From Gluconacetobacter aggeris (GTDB taxonomy: Bacteria; Pseudomonadota; Alphaproteobacteria; Acetobacterales; Acetobacteraceae), in contig NZ_JABEQD010000001.1 of the NCBI RefSeq assembly GCF_014174395.1, positions 531,374 through 595,373 of the forward strand: 64,000 nucleotides of DNA. Direction: 5' to 3'. This document shows positions 37,011 to 46,057 of this stretch, piece by piece; positions within the stretch are counted from its first letter, which is position 1, and every line of letters begins with the position of its first letter. The notes under the pieces are model-generated. The model did no database searches, had not been told where the DNA came from, and saw nothing but the letters and a program-made list of their open reading frames with translations. The position numbers and the translations under genes are program-made.

Positions 37011-39559
37011 GCCAGTGGCACCTGGCCGCCCGGCTGGCATGGCGCGACCTGCGCGGCGGCATCGGCGGAATGCGTATCGTGCTGGCCTGCCTGGCGCTGG
37101 GGGTGGCCACCATCGGCGGGGTGGGCGGCCTGCGCGACATGATCCGCGACGGCATCGCCGGCGAGCAGCGCACCCTGCTGGGCGGCGACCTGTCGATCGA
37201 AAGCAGCGATCCGCTGCCCACCGAACTGGCCGATTTCGCGACCGCGCACGGGGCCCGGGTGTCGCGCGTGCTACGCATGCGCTCGATGCTCTACGCGCCG
37301 CGCGGTGCGGGTCAGGCCGATGCCCGGATGCTGGTCGAACTCTCGGCGGTCGATGATTCCTATCCGCTGGTCGGCACAATCGCGCTCACGCCGCAGGCTC
37401 CTCTCAATCGAGCCCTGGCGCCGGATCACGGCCTGCCCGCCCTGCTCGCCGACCCGCTGGTGATCGACCGGCTGGCGCTGAAGGTCGGCACGCTCGTGCG
37501 GATCGGCACCGCCCGCTTCCATGTCGCCGGCAGCCTGGACCGCATCCCGGACGGTGCCGGCACGGTGACGCTGGCGCCCACGGTCATGACCACCCGCTCG
37601 GCCCTGGACGAAGCCGGACTGATGCAGCCGGGCGCCCTGGTCAACCACGCGCTGCGCCTGGCGCTGGATGGGCCGGCGGCAGGGCGGCCGGCCCGCGCCC
37701 ACGCACTGGCCGCTGCGATCACCGCCCGCTTCCCGGACCAGGGCTGGCGTATTCGCGGCGAGGCCGATGCGGCCCCCGCCTTGACCCGCACCGTGGACCA
37801 GATGGCCCGCTTCCTGGCGCTGATCGGATTATGCGCCCTGCTGCTGGGCGGCCTGGGGGTTTCGACCGGCGTCACCGCCTGGCTGGAGGGACGGGGACGG
37901 ACGATTGCCATCCTGCGCTGCCTGGGCGCCTCGGGGCCGCTGATCCGGCGCACATTCGGCCTTCAGATCGCCGCCCTGTGCGGTATCGGCATCGGTGCCG
38001 GCATGGTGCCCGCCCTGTTGCTGCCGCCGTTGGCCGCACGCATGCTGAGCGGCCTGCTGCCGATCGAAACGACAATGGTGCCGCCGCTTCCGCCCGTGCT
38101 GACGGCCGGCCTGTTCGGCATGCTGGTCGCCCTGCTGTCGGTGATCGTGCCGCTGGCCCGCGCCTGCGCCGTCAGCCCGGCCTCCCTGTTCCGCGAGCAG
38201 ACCTTGGGAACAATGCGCGTGCTGTCCTGGCGCGTCGGTACGGCATTGATCCTGTGCGTGATCCTGGCAGGGGTACTGACGGTCCGGCTGGCGGACAGCC
38301 CGCTCTTCGCCGCAGGCTTCCTTGCCGTCGTCCTGTTCGCCGCCGGCATCCTGGTCCTGGCCGGCACGATACTGCGCTGGGGTGTGTCCGCCCTGCTGGC
38401 GCGACTGGATACGGCGCGGGGCGTGCCGAGGCTGGCGCTGGCGCTGTCTGCCCATCGCAATGCGACGACCACGCGCATGGTGACCGCACTGGGGGCCGGA
38501 CTGGCGGCCATGGCCGCCATCCTGCTGACCGAGGGCGCGATGATGGCACAGTTGCGCGACCAGATGTCGCATAACGCCCCCGCCTTCTATTTCATCGATA
38601 TCCAGCCCGGCGACCTGGACCGGTTCGACAGGCTGGCCAAGGCCCAGCCATCGGTTCGCGCGGTCCGGCAACTGCCTTCGATGCGCACGCGTGTCGTCGC
38701 GGTCGACGGCGTGCCGGCCGAACGGGTCAACGCCACGCCGCAGGCGCGCTGGGCCCTGCGCGGCGATCACGGGCTGACCGTGGCGGCAACGCCGCCACCC
38801 GGCACCAGACTGGCCGAAGGCACATGGTGGCCGGCCGATTATGACGGGCCACCCCTGCTGTCGCTGGATGCCGGGCTGGCGCAGGGGTGGGGCGTGCAGG
38901 TCGGTTCCACCATCCGGCTGAACGTGCTGGGCCGCGCGATCGACGTCCGGGTTGCGAACCTGCGCAATGTCGCCTGGCGATCACTCCAGCTCAATTTCGC
39001 GTTCGTCGTCTCGCCAGGCCTGCTGTCGCACGCGCCCCATACATTCGTGGCCACGCTGGCCACCGACGGCCGCGCCGATCAGGATGCGGCCACGCTGGCC
39101 GCCATCACGGATACGCTGCCCGGCGTGACCGGTATCCGTGTCGCCGATGTGCTGGCCCGGCTGACCGCACTGGCCGGGCAGATCGCCACGGCGCTGAGCG
39201 TCGCGGCCTCGATCATCATGGCGTCGGGTGCGCTGGTCCTTGCGGCGACGCTGGCCGCCGGCTGGCGCCAGCGGGTCGCCAATGCCGCCATCCTTCAGGC
39301 CGTGGGCGCGGGGCCGCGCCAGATCCGCACGATCTGGCTGATCGAATTCACGCTGCTGGGGCTGGTGGCCGGCATCTCGGCCATCCTGCTGGGCGCATCG
39401 GCCGCCTGGCTGGTCATGCGCCAGGTCCTGCAACTGCCATGGATGGCGGACTGGACGGCGGTGGGGGGCATGATGATCGGGACTCTGGCAGCCACGAGCC
39501 TGTGCGCGATGCTGGTCTGGAACCGGGCGCTCAGGCCCCTGCGGGGCAGGGCACGATAA
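37007..39559 (+). CDS. ybbP: FtsX-family ABC transporter permease YbbP-like
   Basis: An 850-residue permease of the family linked to lysophospholipase L1 (COG3127). It has an N-terminal membrane helix (about 20-40), a large periplasmic MacB-like domain, and two FtsX-type helix bundles around residues 265-390 and 710-840, with additional helices in the middle (about 405-490). It starts at GTG 37007, overlapping ybbA (GTGA). It likely forms a complex with YbbA dimer. The genomic island begins 71 bp downstream. Confidence 0.92.
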   Translation: MSQWHLAARLAWRDLRGGIGGMRIVLACLALGVATIGGVGGLRDMIRDGIAGEQRTLLGGDLSIESSDPLPTELADFATAHGARVSRVLRMRSMLYAPRGAGQADARMLVELSAVDDSYPLVGTIALTPQAPLNRALAPDHGLPALLADPLVIDRLALKVGTLVRIGTARFHVAGSLDRIPDGAGTVTLAPTVMTTRSALDEAGLMQPGALVNHALRLALDGPAAGRPARAHALAAAITARFPDQGWRIRGEADAAPALTRTVDQMARFLALIGLCALLLGGLGVSTGVTAWLEGRGRTIAILRCLGASGPLIRRTFGLQIAALCGIGIGAGMVPALLLPPLAARMLSGLLPIETTMVPPLPPVLTAGLFGMLVALLSVIVPLARACAVSPASLFREQTLGTMRVLSWRVGTALILCVILAGVLTVRLADSPLFAAGFLAVVLFAAGILVLAGTILRWGVSALLARLDTARGVPRLALALSAHRNATTTRMVTALGAGLAAMAAILLTEGAMMAQLRDQMSHNAPAFYFIDIQPGDLDRFDRLAKAQPSVRAVRQLPSMRTRVVAVDGVPAERVNATPQARWALRGDHGLTVAATPPPGTRLAEGTWWPADYDGPPLLSLDAGLAQGWGVQVGSTIRLNVLGRAIDVRVANLRNVAWRSLQLNFAFVVSPGLLSHAPHTFVATLATDGRADQDAATLAAITDTLPGVTGIRVADVLARLTALAGQIATALSVAASIIMASGALVLAATLAAGWRQRVANAAILQAVGAGPRQIRTIWLIEFTLLGLVAGISAILLGASAAWLVMRQVLQLPWMADWTAVGGMMIGTLAATSLCAMLVWNRALRPLRGRAR

Positions 39560-39630
39560 CGGGCCAGGAAAACACTGCGTTTTCTCAGCCCGACAATCAT
39601 GATCAGATTGTCTGGAAAAATGGGCCGGAA

Positions 39631-39684
39631 GGGACTGGTGGAGCCAATCGGAATCGAACCGACGACCTCCTGAATGCCATTCAG
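39631..39684. repeat. attL: 54-bp duplicate of the tRNA-Ala 3' end
   Basis: Identical over 54 bases to 54671-54724. It contains the CCA end, T-arm and most of the anticodon arm of tRNA-Ala on the minus strand, but the sequence to its right diverges, so the tRNA copy here is not functional. Confidence 0.95.
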
Positions 39685-39805
39685 ATGCTATAAAATACAC
39701 TGAATATGCCCCCTGATGCCTAATCGTGCCAAAACAACGGGGTATGAGATGGCTAGAAGGGGCCGAAGTGCCTAATGGTGCCTCAAGGGGCCTGTGTTAC
39801 GCCGC

Positions 39806-39830
39806 CAAATGAGTCCGGAAAGAGTCCGGA
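39806..39830. repeat. Left arm-type repeat (GAGTCCGGA doublet)
   Basis: CAAAT then two GAGTCCGGA copies spaced 11 bp apart. The same 25-bp unit, differing only in the two spacer bases, occurs at 54594-54618 near the other island end in the same orientation. Likely integrase or excisionase arm sites. Confidence 0.65.
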
Positions 39831-39889
39831 AGGACGAACCGCAGGTCCGGGCGAGCAGGCCGGAGGGCTGAAAAATCTGGGGAGATACA

Positions 39890-40015
39890 CAAATGCAGGT
39901 GTATAGGTGTATTAGGTGTAACACACATATATTATATACTGTTTTTATTGACTTTTTTCCTCTCAGGCTGGTTACACCTTCCGTTTCTGAAGGTGTAACA
40001 GGTGTAATCGAGGTC
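39890..40015. promoter_or_regulatory. Left TTACACC/GGTGTAA cluster upstream of integrase
   Basis: At least six GGTGTA(A) or TTACACC units are packed into 120 bp, including a perfect inverted repeat GTTACACCTT-9-AAGGTGTAAC at 39971-39999, ending 21 bp before the integrase ATG. The AT-rich core (ATATATTATATACTG) may be the int promoter. The repeats are probable binding sites for integrase, excisionase or a repressor. The rest of the 39560-40020 gap holds only the attL copy and the GAGTCCGGA doublet. Confidence 0.65.
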
Positions 40016-40020
40016 AGCGG

Positions 40021-41328
40021 ATGAAGCTGACAAAGCGGGAAATCGACGCCCTGGCCTGCCCGCCGGGAAAGCGGGATGCCATGTTCATGGACGACTCGCT
40101 GCCTGGATTCGGGATGCGGGTGACCGAAACGGGAACGAAGGTCTTCCTGTTCCAGTATCGGTTCGCCGGGCGCGTGCGGCGCCTGGTCCTCGGCCCCTAT
40201 GGCGAACTGACCCCAGCACAGGCGCGCAAGATGGCCGAGGAAGCCCGTGGGCGGGCACGGGCCGGCGGTGATCCAGTCGGGGAAAGAAAGGCCCTCGCGC
40301 TGGCCGCCCAGACCGAGCTGACGCGCCGCAAGGCGGAGGTGGCGGCCGACACCCTGACCTTACAGGTGCTGGTCGAACGATGGCGGGACGGCCCTCTGCG
40401 CGACAAAAGCGCTTCCTACCGCAAGGATGCCCCCGACCGGCTGCTGTCCGCCTTCGCCGCGCTGCTGGACCACCCGGCCCGCTCGATCGCCACGGCGGAG
40501 ATACAAGCGCGCCTGGACGACATCGCATCGGCCCATCCCGTCATGGCACGCCGGCTTCATGCCTACGGCCGAGCCATGTTTACCTGGGCCGAGAAGCGCC
40601 AATTCGTGCCCACCAATGCCTTCGCCAATGTGATCGTGGAAGGCGAGGAGACATCGCGCGACCGGGTGCTGACAGATCAAGAATTGGCAGCGTTCTGGAA
40701 CGCCACCGACCCACTGCCTTACCCCTTCGGGCCGTTCTTCCGCATGCTGGCCCTGACGCTACAGCGCCGCGATGAGGTGGCGGCCATGACCTGGGCTGAA
40801 TTGAACCCGGACCTGACCATCTGGACACTGCCGGCCGGCCGGGCGAAGAACGGCCGGGCGCATATCGTCCACCTCTCGGAGCCCGCCAGGCGCATCCTTG
40901 CCGAGTTGCCCAGACAGGCCGACCCGAAGACAGGCACCCTTTCGCCCTATGTCTTCACCACCAACGGCCGGACACCCATCAGCGGCTTCTCCAAGGCCAA
41001 AGCCCGACTGGAACAGGCAATGGCCGAGGCAGAGGGCACACCGCCGGGAAAGGAAGCCCCAGCCCTGCCGGGAACGGACTGGCGACTGCATGACCTGCGG
41101 CGGACGGGCGTTACAGCCATGGCGCGGCTGGGGATCGGTCATCATGTTGCCGATCGCGTGTTGAACCATGTGGGTGGGGCCATCAAGGGCGTGGCAGCCG
41201 TCTACCAGCGCCACGAATTCGAAGCGGAGCGCGCGGCGGCGCTGGATAGCTGGGCGCGGCATGTGCTGGCCGTATCGGCGGGAGCCGCCAGCGGCACGGC
41301 CGACAATGTGGTGCCGTTGCGGCCATGA
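40021..41328 (+). CDS. Tyrosine integrase (P4-like, DUF4102 N-terminus)
   Basis: A 435-residue site-specific recombinase. The N-terminal arm-binding domain (LTKREIDAL...GFGMRVTETGTKVFLFQYR) is the P4-integrase type; the C-terminal catalytic domain has the Arg in LQRRDEVAAMTW, HDLRRTG (His and Arg of the H-x-x-R box) and a late Tyr in VAAVYQRHEF. It probably catalyses insertion at tRNA-Ala(GGC). It starts at ATG 40021 right after the GGTGTAA cluster and reads into the island. Confidence 0.93.
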   Translation: MKLTKREIDALACPPGKRDAMFMDDSLPGFGMRVTETGTKVFLFQYRFAGRVRRLVLGPYGELTPAQARKMAEEARGRARAGGDPVGERKALALAAQTELTRRKAEVAADTLTLQVLVERWRDGPLRDKSASYRKDAPDRLLSAFAALLDHPARSIATAEIQARLDDIASAHPVMARRLHAYGRAMFTWAEKRQFVPTNAFANVIVEGEETSRDRVLTDQELAAFWNATDPLPYPFGPFFRMLALTLQRRDEVAAMTWAELNPDLTIWTLPAGRAKNGRAHIVHLSEPARRILAELPRQADPKTGTLSPYVFTTNGRTPISGFSKAKARLEQAMAEAEGTPPGKEAPALPGTDWRLHDLRRTGVTAMARLGIGHHVADRVLNHVGGAIKGVAAVYQRHEFEAERAAALDSWARHVLAVSAGAASGTADNVVPLRP

Positions 41329-41428
41329 CCTGGGCAGCGACGGGTAATGAAACGCTGCCCTTCATCGCTCTTTCGTTTATTGCGTTTGTGCCAATTTGGC
41401 ACATATATGAGGCCGGAGGGGATGAACC

Positions 41429-41893
41429 ATGGCGATGTCTATGCTGAAGGCTGTAGAGCCCGGATTTGTGTCGGATGCCGACCGTCTGGCGGCGCAGGAA
41501 GCCAGCCGCGCCCTAGCGAAGCTCAGCGGCAATGGTGGCGTTCAGGTGGATGCCCAGGCGGATACGGGGGAACGGCAGACCTTCGTGCTGCCGGCGGCCG
41601 CTGTCCGGCTTCTGACGGACATGATGGCCCAGCTCGCCGAAGGACGGTCCGTTGCGGTCATGCCCCGGCATGCCGAGCTGACAACCCAACAAGCGGCGGA
41701 CCTGCTGAATGTGTCGCGTCCCTATCTGGTCAGCCTGCTTGAACAGGACAAACTACCCTACAAGAAGGTCGGGACGCACCGCCGCATCCAGTTGCAAGAC
41801 CTGCTAGCCTACATGGAGGCCCGCAACACGGTCTCGGATAACGCCATGGATGCACTGGCTGCGGAGGCTCAGGAACTCGGGATGGGTTACTGA
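41429..41893 (+). CDS. Antitoxin-like protein with excisionase-type helix-turn-helix
   Basis: A 154-residue protein. The C-terminal half has a MerR/excisionase-type HTH (ELTTQQAADLLNVSRPYLVS then KVGTHRRIQLQDLLAYM, about 93-135). The N-terminal half is helical. A GGAGG ribosome site precedes the ATG. The gene sits 5 bp before a PIN-domain gene. In such pairs the HTH protein is the antitoxin that binds and represses its own promoter. Confidence 0.82.
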   Translation: MAMSMLKAVEPGFVSDADRLAAQEASRALAKLSGNGGVQVDAQADTGERQTFVLPAAAVRLLTDMMAQLAEGRSVAVMPRHAELTTQQAADLLNVSRPYLVSLLEQDKLPYKKVGTHRRIQLQDLLAYMEARNTVSDNAMDALAAEAQELGMGY

Positions 41894-41898
41894 GCAAC

Positions 41899-42462
41899 AT
41901 GGCCTTCGTCGCCCTGCTGGATGCCTGTGTTCTCTACCCCGCCCCGCTGCGCGATCTGTTGATCCGCCTGGGGCGGACCGGGCTCTATCGGGCACGATGG
42001 TCGGACGATATCCACGACGAATGGATACGGAACGTCTCGATCGCCCGCCCCGAGATCGCCGACAAGCTGGCCACAACCCGGCAGCGCATGGACGACGCGA
42101 TCGAGGACGCTCTAGTAACGGGCTATCATGACCTGATTGACGGCCTCTCGCTGCCCGATCCCGGCGACCGGCATGTCCTGGCGGCGGCCATCGCCGGCCG
42201 GGCCGATGTCATCGTGACCTTCAATCTGAAGGATTTCCCGGCGGCCGCATTGGAGCGATACGGGATTGAGGCCCTACATCCCGACATCTTCGTCCGGCAC
42301 AATCTCGACCTTGACCCCGCTATGGCCCTAGCAGCCGTGCGCGATCAGCGGGCAAGCCTACGCAACCCACCGCAAGCGGTTGATACGTTTCTCGACACCC
42401 TGAACCGGCAGGGATTGCCAGAGACCGTGGCTTATTTGCGTCCCTGGGCCGAGTTTCTGTAG
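41899..42462 (+). CDS. PIN-domain ribonuclease toxin (VapC-like)
   Basis: A 187-residue PIN-domain protein. Acidic active-site residues are visible: Asp in LLDACVLYPAP near residue 8, Glu in HDEW near 42, and Asp in GDRHVLAAA near 93 followed by VIVTFNLKDFP. It should be an endoribonuclease neutralised by the upstream HTH protein. Its role may be stabilising the island. The C-terminal 60 residues are longer than classic VapC, matching the PIN subgroup found with excisionase-like antitoxins. Confidence 0.83.
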   Translation: MAFVALLDACVLYPAPLRDLLIRLGRTGLYRARWSDDIHDEWIRNVSIARPEIADKLATTRQRMDDAIEDALVTGYHDLIDGLSLPDPGDRHVLAAAIAGRADVIVTFNLKDFPAAALERYGIEALHPDIFVRHNLDLDPAMALAAVRDQRASLRNPPQAVDTFLDTLNRQGLPETVAYLRPWAEFL

Positions 42463-42608
42463 CGGGAGCCCGCCCTCTGCCAAACCTGTAAGGCTTTCTT
42501 ATAGGTTGTTTTGGCCCCGCTCCTGAATAACGGCCTGCATGACCAACAACGGCCATGCACTACCGCGCCTTGGGTTTGCAACAACGGGCTCATATCCAGC
42601 GCAGGCCG

Positions 42609-42720
42609 TCAATCAGCGTCCTCGAATCCCCCGGCAACGTGGCCCGGAAGCACCGTGCGCCTGATGATCGGGTATCCGATCTTTCGGCGATTCAGCGACC
42701 GATAACCTAATCCCACTGCG
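42609..42720 (-). pseudogene. Decayed excisionase/AlpA-like HTH fragment
   Basis: On the minus strand a short frame contains LNRRKIGYPI, close to the GRKIGYPV wing of the AlpA-like protein at 47862-48170, with similar DNA (CGAAAGATCGGATA). No complete gene remains. It lies in the 445-bp gap (42463-42907) between the PIN toxin and the cargo cassette; I see nothing else convincing in that gap. Confidence 0.4.
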
Positions 42721-42907
42721 GTCATAAGTTTGATATTCAGTTCTACAGGACAAAGAGCCGACCGAACGTGCCGGCCCTCACTGACTATCGATGTACCGGG
42801 TTGCATGCCTCGCGGCGCTCCGCAGCCCGATGCGGCTTCCAAAAAGAACGCTTGAGCCAGCGAAGATGCTTTCGCCAACCGCCATAGACTGCCAGGTACC
42901 TCGCTTA

Positions 42908-43387
42908 TTAAAACCACCGTGCAAGCCTATCTGCTAAAGCTCGGCGAAGACGCCCATTCATTGAAGCCGCAGTATGTTGTAACATATTAGCTACCTCTGG
43001 ATCGGAACTGCGATTTTTTACTCTAAACTGTCCACCCGTTAATTTTGTTACAAATGAATCGAAATCTGGTTGAACTTCTGTTAATATCAACTTTCGATCT
43101 TGGTGCTTTAGTGTTTGGAAAAGTGCATCTATCCGCTCTTGCCGACCCACAATTTCACACTCTTCTTCTTTAATGGTAATTTCTTTTTCTTCTGATAAAT
43201 TTGCAGTTGAGCATAACCAATGCTTTGATCCGACCACAGCAGTTTCGTTCACCTCATCACAAAATTTATCAACTAATTTTGACAATCTATCTGATTTATC
43301 TCGGAATTTCATAAAGAAGTAATTTACCACTGCAACAAAAAGCGCCCCTGCGACACTGACAAGAGGTATATACCAAGGGGTATTCAT
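42908..43387 (-). CDS. Single-pass membrane protein, third gene of GHKL/STAS-like cassette
   Basis: A 159-residue protein. Residues 5-27 are a strong hydrophobic segment, so it is anchored by its N-terminus with a cytoplasmic or periplasmic domain after it. The rest is charged and helical, with an acidic Lys/Glu run (EEKEITIKEEECEIVG) near residues 66-80. It starts 2 bp after the STAS-like gene stops, so it is almost certainly co-expressed. Codon use is AT-rich compared with the backbone. No family is recognised; it could be a membrane effector or sensor. Confidence 0.75.
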   Translation of the reverse strand: MNTPWYIPLVSVAGALFVAVVNYFFMKFRDKSDRLSKLVDKFCDEVNETAVVGSKHWLCSTANLSEEKEITIKEEECEIVGRQERIDALFQTLKHQDRKLILTEVQPDFDSFVTKLTGGQFRVKNRSSDPEVANMLQHTAASMNGRLRRALADRLARWF

Positions 43388-43389
43388 GA

Positions 43390-43740
43390 TCAGCCCCCTT
43401 GTGACGCTCTTATTTTTTCAGCATTTATCAAAACATTCCTTGATATTCTTTCGTACGAATCATATTGATGTGAAGTGCTTACTACCTTTAGATGCTTCAT
43501 CAATACATCGAATACATAATTGTCTTCTCTTATAAGCCCCCCAAATCCCTCTTCTATGAAAGATATCCCATAGCCAGGAACTCCATCCAGATTAACAACC
43601 AAAACGTCATCTTTTTGTATTGCCAAATCGAGCGCCGGGCGAAGAATGGATTCACGAAACCATTGTCCACTATATGGGCCGTCGCTGGTATAGCGACCAC
43701 CTGGGTAAGGCACATAATCCGCAATTCTGAGGTCTGCCAT
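43390..43740 (-). CDS. STAS-like domain protein (DUF4325-type)
   Basis: About 116-128 residues. The pattern GRYTSDGPYSGQWFRE, a VLVVNLDGVPGYGISFIEEGFGGLI core and a C-terminal helix fit the STAS-like DUF4325 family, small proteins often found with GHKL-type ATPases. The start is uncertain: ATG 43740 has GGGGAG upstream, ATG 43758 overlaps the ATPase stop (TAATG), and ATG 43776 lies inside the ATPase gene. It is sandwiched between the ATPase and the membrane protein. Confidence 0.75.
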   Translation of the reverse strand: MADLRIADYVPYPGGRYTSDGPYSGQWFRESILRPALDLAIQKDDVLVVNLDGVPGYGISFIEEGFGGLIREDNYVFDVLMKHLKVVSTSHQYDSYERISRNVLINAEKIRASQGG

Positions 43741-43757
43741 ATCCCACTCGCTCCCCA

Positions 43758-44873
43758 TTAGAAGCCCACGCTCCATTCTATCAAAGTACCATCAAGAGAG
43801 TGATCGTAATTCATAGCCACCGGCACGTCGCCTGGCCGAAATGTGACCTCTCCATTTCTACTTATAATCCTCAGGTATCCACTAGAACAACCATCTATAA
43901 AAGAACGCATCTGTGCCAAACCAAGCCCTCTATGGAGGTCTCCTGTTGAACTGACAGACTCTTCAACTGCAGCCCAAATGGCAATTCCATCAAAATTTCT
44001 ATCATTCGCCGCAGGCGCCATACCGATACGGCGCTTCATATTTTCCTTCCAAAGACTATATTTGTCCCACGCGGGCAGACTCCTCGGTATAGTTACACCC
44101 TGATCAAAAATTGCTACGCTCATCCTGCGCATGGATTGGCTTACTGCCCCAGTCATCCACCATTTTCCAATATTTTCAAATCCTAATTCTATGTCCTTAG
44201 GATATGCATGCCGAACAACATTCATTATGCCTTCGATCATTGCTCCGTATAATGGAATCATGCCGTCTTTAAAATTATCTGATTCTGACAAATTCATGCT
44301 TTTTAATTCAGATATCAGTCCCGCAACAGCCACGGGATCAGCTGTACTTCCACTTTTCATTCTTATTATTCTGAGGTCCTCGGAAGAGGATATAATCGGC
44401 TTCCCTAAAGGCAATTTAAAGTTGTCAAAGAATCCCATTTCGCGCAAACAAATAAAAACGGAAGGATGCCATTTATGTGGGTCTATAACTATCATATTTG
44501 TGTTCGTTATGGTGTGCCATCTTTCGTATTCTGCCGCCAAAACAAGAGCAGATGAGATGCCGATATACTTTACTGTTTCAAATGGCCAATATCCAGTCAC
44601 ACCTCCTCGCCTTTTTAATTTCCTCTCTCTTATTTTTCTAGATAATTTTGATACTCCCTGAAGACTCCTTCTTATTTTTGAAAGAACACTCAAAGTATTC
44701 GAACAATTTCTATCAAAACACAGGACCCGAGGCATTACGTCTTTACGTACGGCTTTGCCTTGTCCGACCCCGGAGCGGCCAACGATAAATACGAATCGAG
44801 GTGCTTTTTTTCGAGCCATACGCAATTGACGTTTTTTTAACCACTTGTATCTGCGCAGAGTCAGCTTTTTCAT
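43758..44873 (-). CDS. GHKL-fold ATPase with STAS-like N-terminal region
   Basis: A 371-residue protein. The C-terminal half carries GHKL nucleotide-binding boxes: N box EGIMNVVRH (Glu214, Asn218), G1 box FDQG (Asp257, Gly259), G2 box HRGLGLAQM (around 314-322) and a final GTLIEW strand. The N-terminal third is very basic, with a P-loop-like GRSGVGQGK at 32-40 lacking the final Ser/Thr. Residues ~95-155 look STAS-like (GISSAL...GFFDNF). It resembles SpoIIAB/RsbW-type partner-switching ATPases rather than a sensor kinase: no dimerisation His or membrane part is visible. AT-rich, minus strand, first of three tightly packed genes. Confidence 0.85.
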   Translation of the reverse strand: MKKLTLRRYKWLKKRQLRMARKKAPRFVFIVGRSGVGQGKAVRKDVMPRVLCFDRNCSNTLSVLSKIRRSLQGVSKLSRKIRERKLKRRGGVTGYWPFETVKYIGISSALVLAAEYERWHTITNTNMIVIDPHKWHPSVFICLREMGFFDNFKLPLGKPIISSSEDLRIIRMKSGSTADPVAVAGLISELKSMNLSESDNFKDGMIPLYGAMIEGIMNVVRHAYPKDIELGFENIGKWWMTGAVSQSMRRMSVAIFDQGVTIPRSLPAWDKYSLWKENMKRRIGMAPAANDRNFDGIAIWAAVEESVSSTGDLHRGLGLAQMRSFIDGCSSGYLRIISRNGEVTFRPGDVPVAMNYDHSLDGTLIEWSVGF

Positions 44874-44955
44874 AACAATAGATCCACATTTATAGTTTTT
44901 TTCGGTTTATTTTTTCCATATTCAGCTTAGGACAATGTAAACGATCAAAATCGAC

Positions 44956-45204
44956 CTAATCACCTGTTTCGCTTTTGCTTTCCGGCTTGCTGAGCCTTAC
45001 GCCAGGGCCCCCGCCATTTTCGGCGATAAACTCCACCCCAGCGCCCTCTAAGGCGGCGCGGATGGCGTCGACGGTACGAGGATAAAGGGACTCGCCACGC
45101 TCAAGGCGGGTAATCGTGTTGGTAGACACCTGCGCGAGGTCGGACAATTCGCGTACGCCCAAGCCGAGGCCAGCTCGCGCCATTTTGCATTGCTCTGGTG
45201 TCAT
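44956..45204 (-). CDS. XRE-family HTH regulator (82 aa)
   Basis: A small Cro/CI-type regulator beginning at ATG 45204 with MTPEQCKMARAGLGL; the HTH (VRELSDLAQVSTNTITRLERGES) covers residues 16-38, and the C-terminus has the family's EFIAENGGGPGVRL tail. It lies 82 bp upstream of the GHKL gene on the same strand, so it may control the cassette. The spacer to the divergent gene at 45357 probably contains both promoters. The longer frame to 45441 is antisense to that gene. Confidence 0.88.
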   Translation of the reverse strand: MTPEQCKMARAGLGLGVRELSDLAQVSTNTITRLERGESLYPRTVDAIRAALEGAGVEFIAENGGGPGVRLSKPESKSETGD

Positions 45205-45356
45205 TCCAACTTCGCTACATTGTGTCGATCCTAGCTTGACCAGGACCACGAACATGTGGACAGTGTAGCGACCTTGCGCCCAATGGCAAGGCAGCCGGAG
45301 GCGGAGCTTGCACCCTCCACCACCGGCCTGACCACAACCGAAGCGGAGTTTCGGCA

Positions 45357-45740
45357 ATGGCTGATCGTGCCTATAGCACGCCCCCACAAACGTGGGCATG
45401 GACACTCGTACGCGCAACCGGGACCTCGGTTGCCGTGGCATTCCTCTTTTTCGTCGCGCTCACCGGCTTTGCCCAGCCGGAGACGCTGACCAGCCGCCCC
45501 CGCGTCGCTGATGCTGGCGGAGAACGGCCGATGATGGGACCCAACCACCCGAAGGCGGTGCGCAGCCTCCCCATAGTCCGCCAGGCTGTCGATGACATTG
45601 CCAGCTTAGCGTTTCTCGTCAGATTGTTGAGCAACGTCCCGCATTCAATGGTGGATGGTGTGGCCGAACGCAGCGCGCTGCGCTTCTTGTCGGTCGAGAT
45701 CGATGTCCGTGCCGCCAAGATCATGGAGGCATTGGGATGA
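45357..45740 (+). CDS. Hypothetical island protein, possible membrane anchor
   Basis: A 127-residue protein with one hydrophobic stretch at about residues 20-38 (VAVAFLFFVALTGFA), which could be a signal anchor, followed by a soluble domain. It has GGAG 8 bp before ATG 45357. It is the first gene of a long plus-strand run whose members mostly overlap by 4-34 bp. Its stop overlaps the next start (ATGA). Family unknown. Confidence 0.6.
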   Translation: MADRAYSTPPQTWAWTLVRATGTSVAVAFLFFVALTGFAQPETLTSRPRVADAGGERPMMGPNHPKAVRSLPIVRQAVDDIASLAFLVRLLSNVPHSMVDGVAERSALRFLSVEIDVRAAKIMEALG

Positions 45741-46057
45741 GCCCCCATCACAACGTCGACAAAGGGCAAGCATTAAGCCCTGATCTCACGGCTTTGCGGA
45801 ACCATATTCAGGACATAGGAGAAGCCTCCGACGATCTGGCCCAACTGGCCACATTCATGCGCTGGGCCGGCGTTGGCGTGAGAGATGGTGCCGGTCCCCA
45901 CAACAGCATTGTCTTGTCGGAACTCGGCTGCGCCATGGTCTGGGCCGGGCGGATGATCGATGAACGCTGCGCCGTCATCAGCGAGGCGGTCAGCAAGGTC
46001 GACGTCGATAGCGCGCGGAAATCATGCAAGAAGGCGGGAGGAGGCTGTAATGTGTGA
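45737..46057 (+). CDS. Hypothetical island protein
   Basis: A 106-residue soluble protein, Ala-rich and mostly helical (DDLAQLATFMRWAGVGVRDG, MVWAGRMIDERCAVISEAVS). GGAGG precedes ATG 45737. Its stop overlaps the start of the next gene. Both this and the preceding protein carry paired helices with DD(I/L)A(S/Q)LA, hinting at a common origin. No known family. Confidence 0.6.
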   Translation: MSPHHNVDKGQALSPDLTALRNHIQDIGEASDDLAQLATFMRWAGVGVRDGAGPHNSIVLSELGCAMVWAGRMIDERCAVISEAVSKVDVDSARKSCKKAGGGCNV

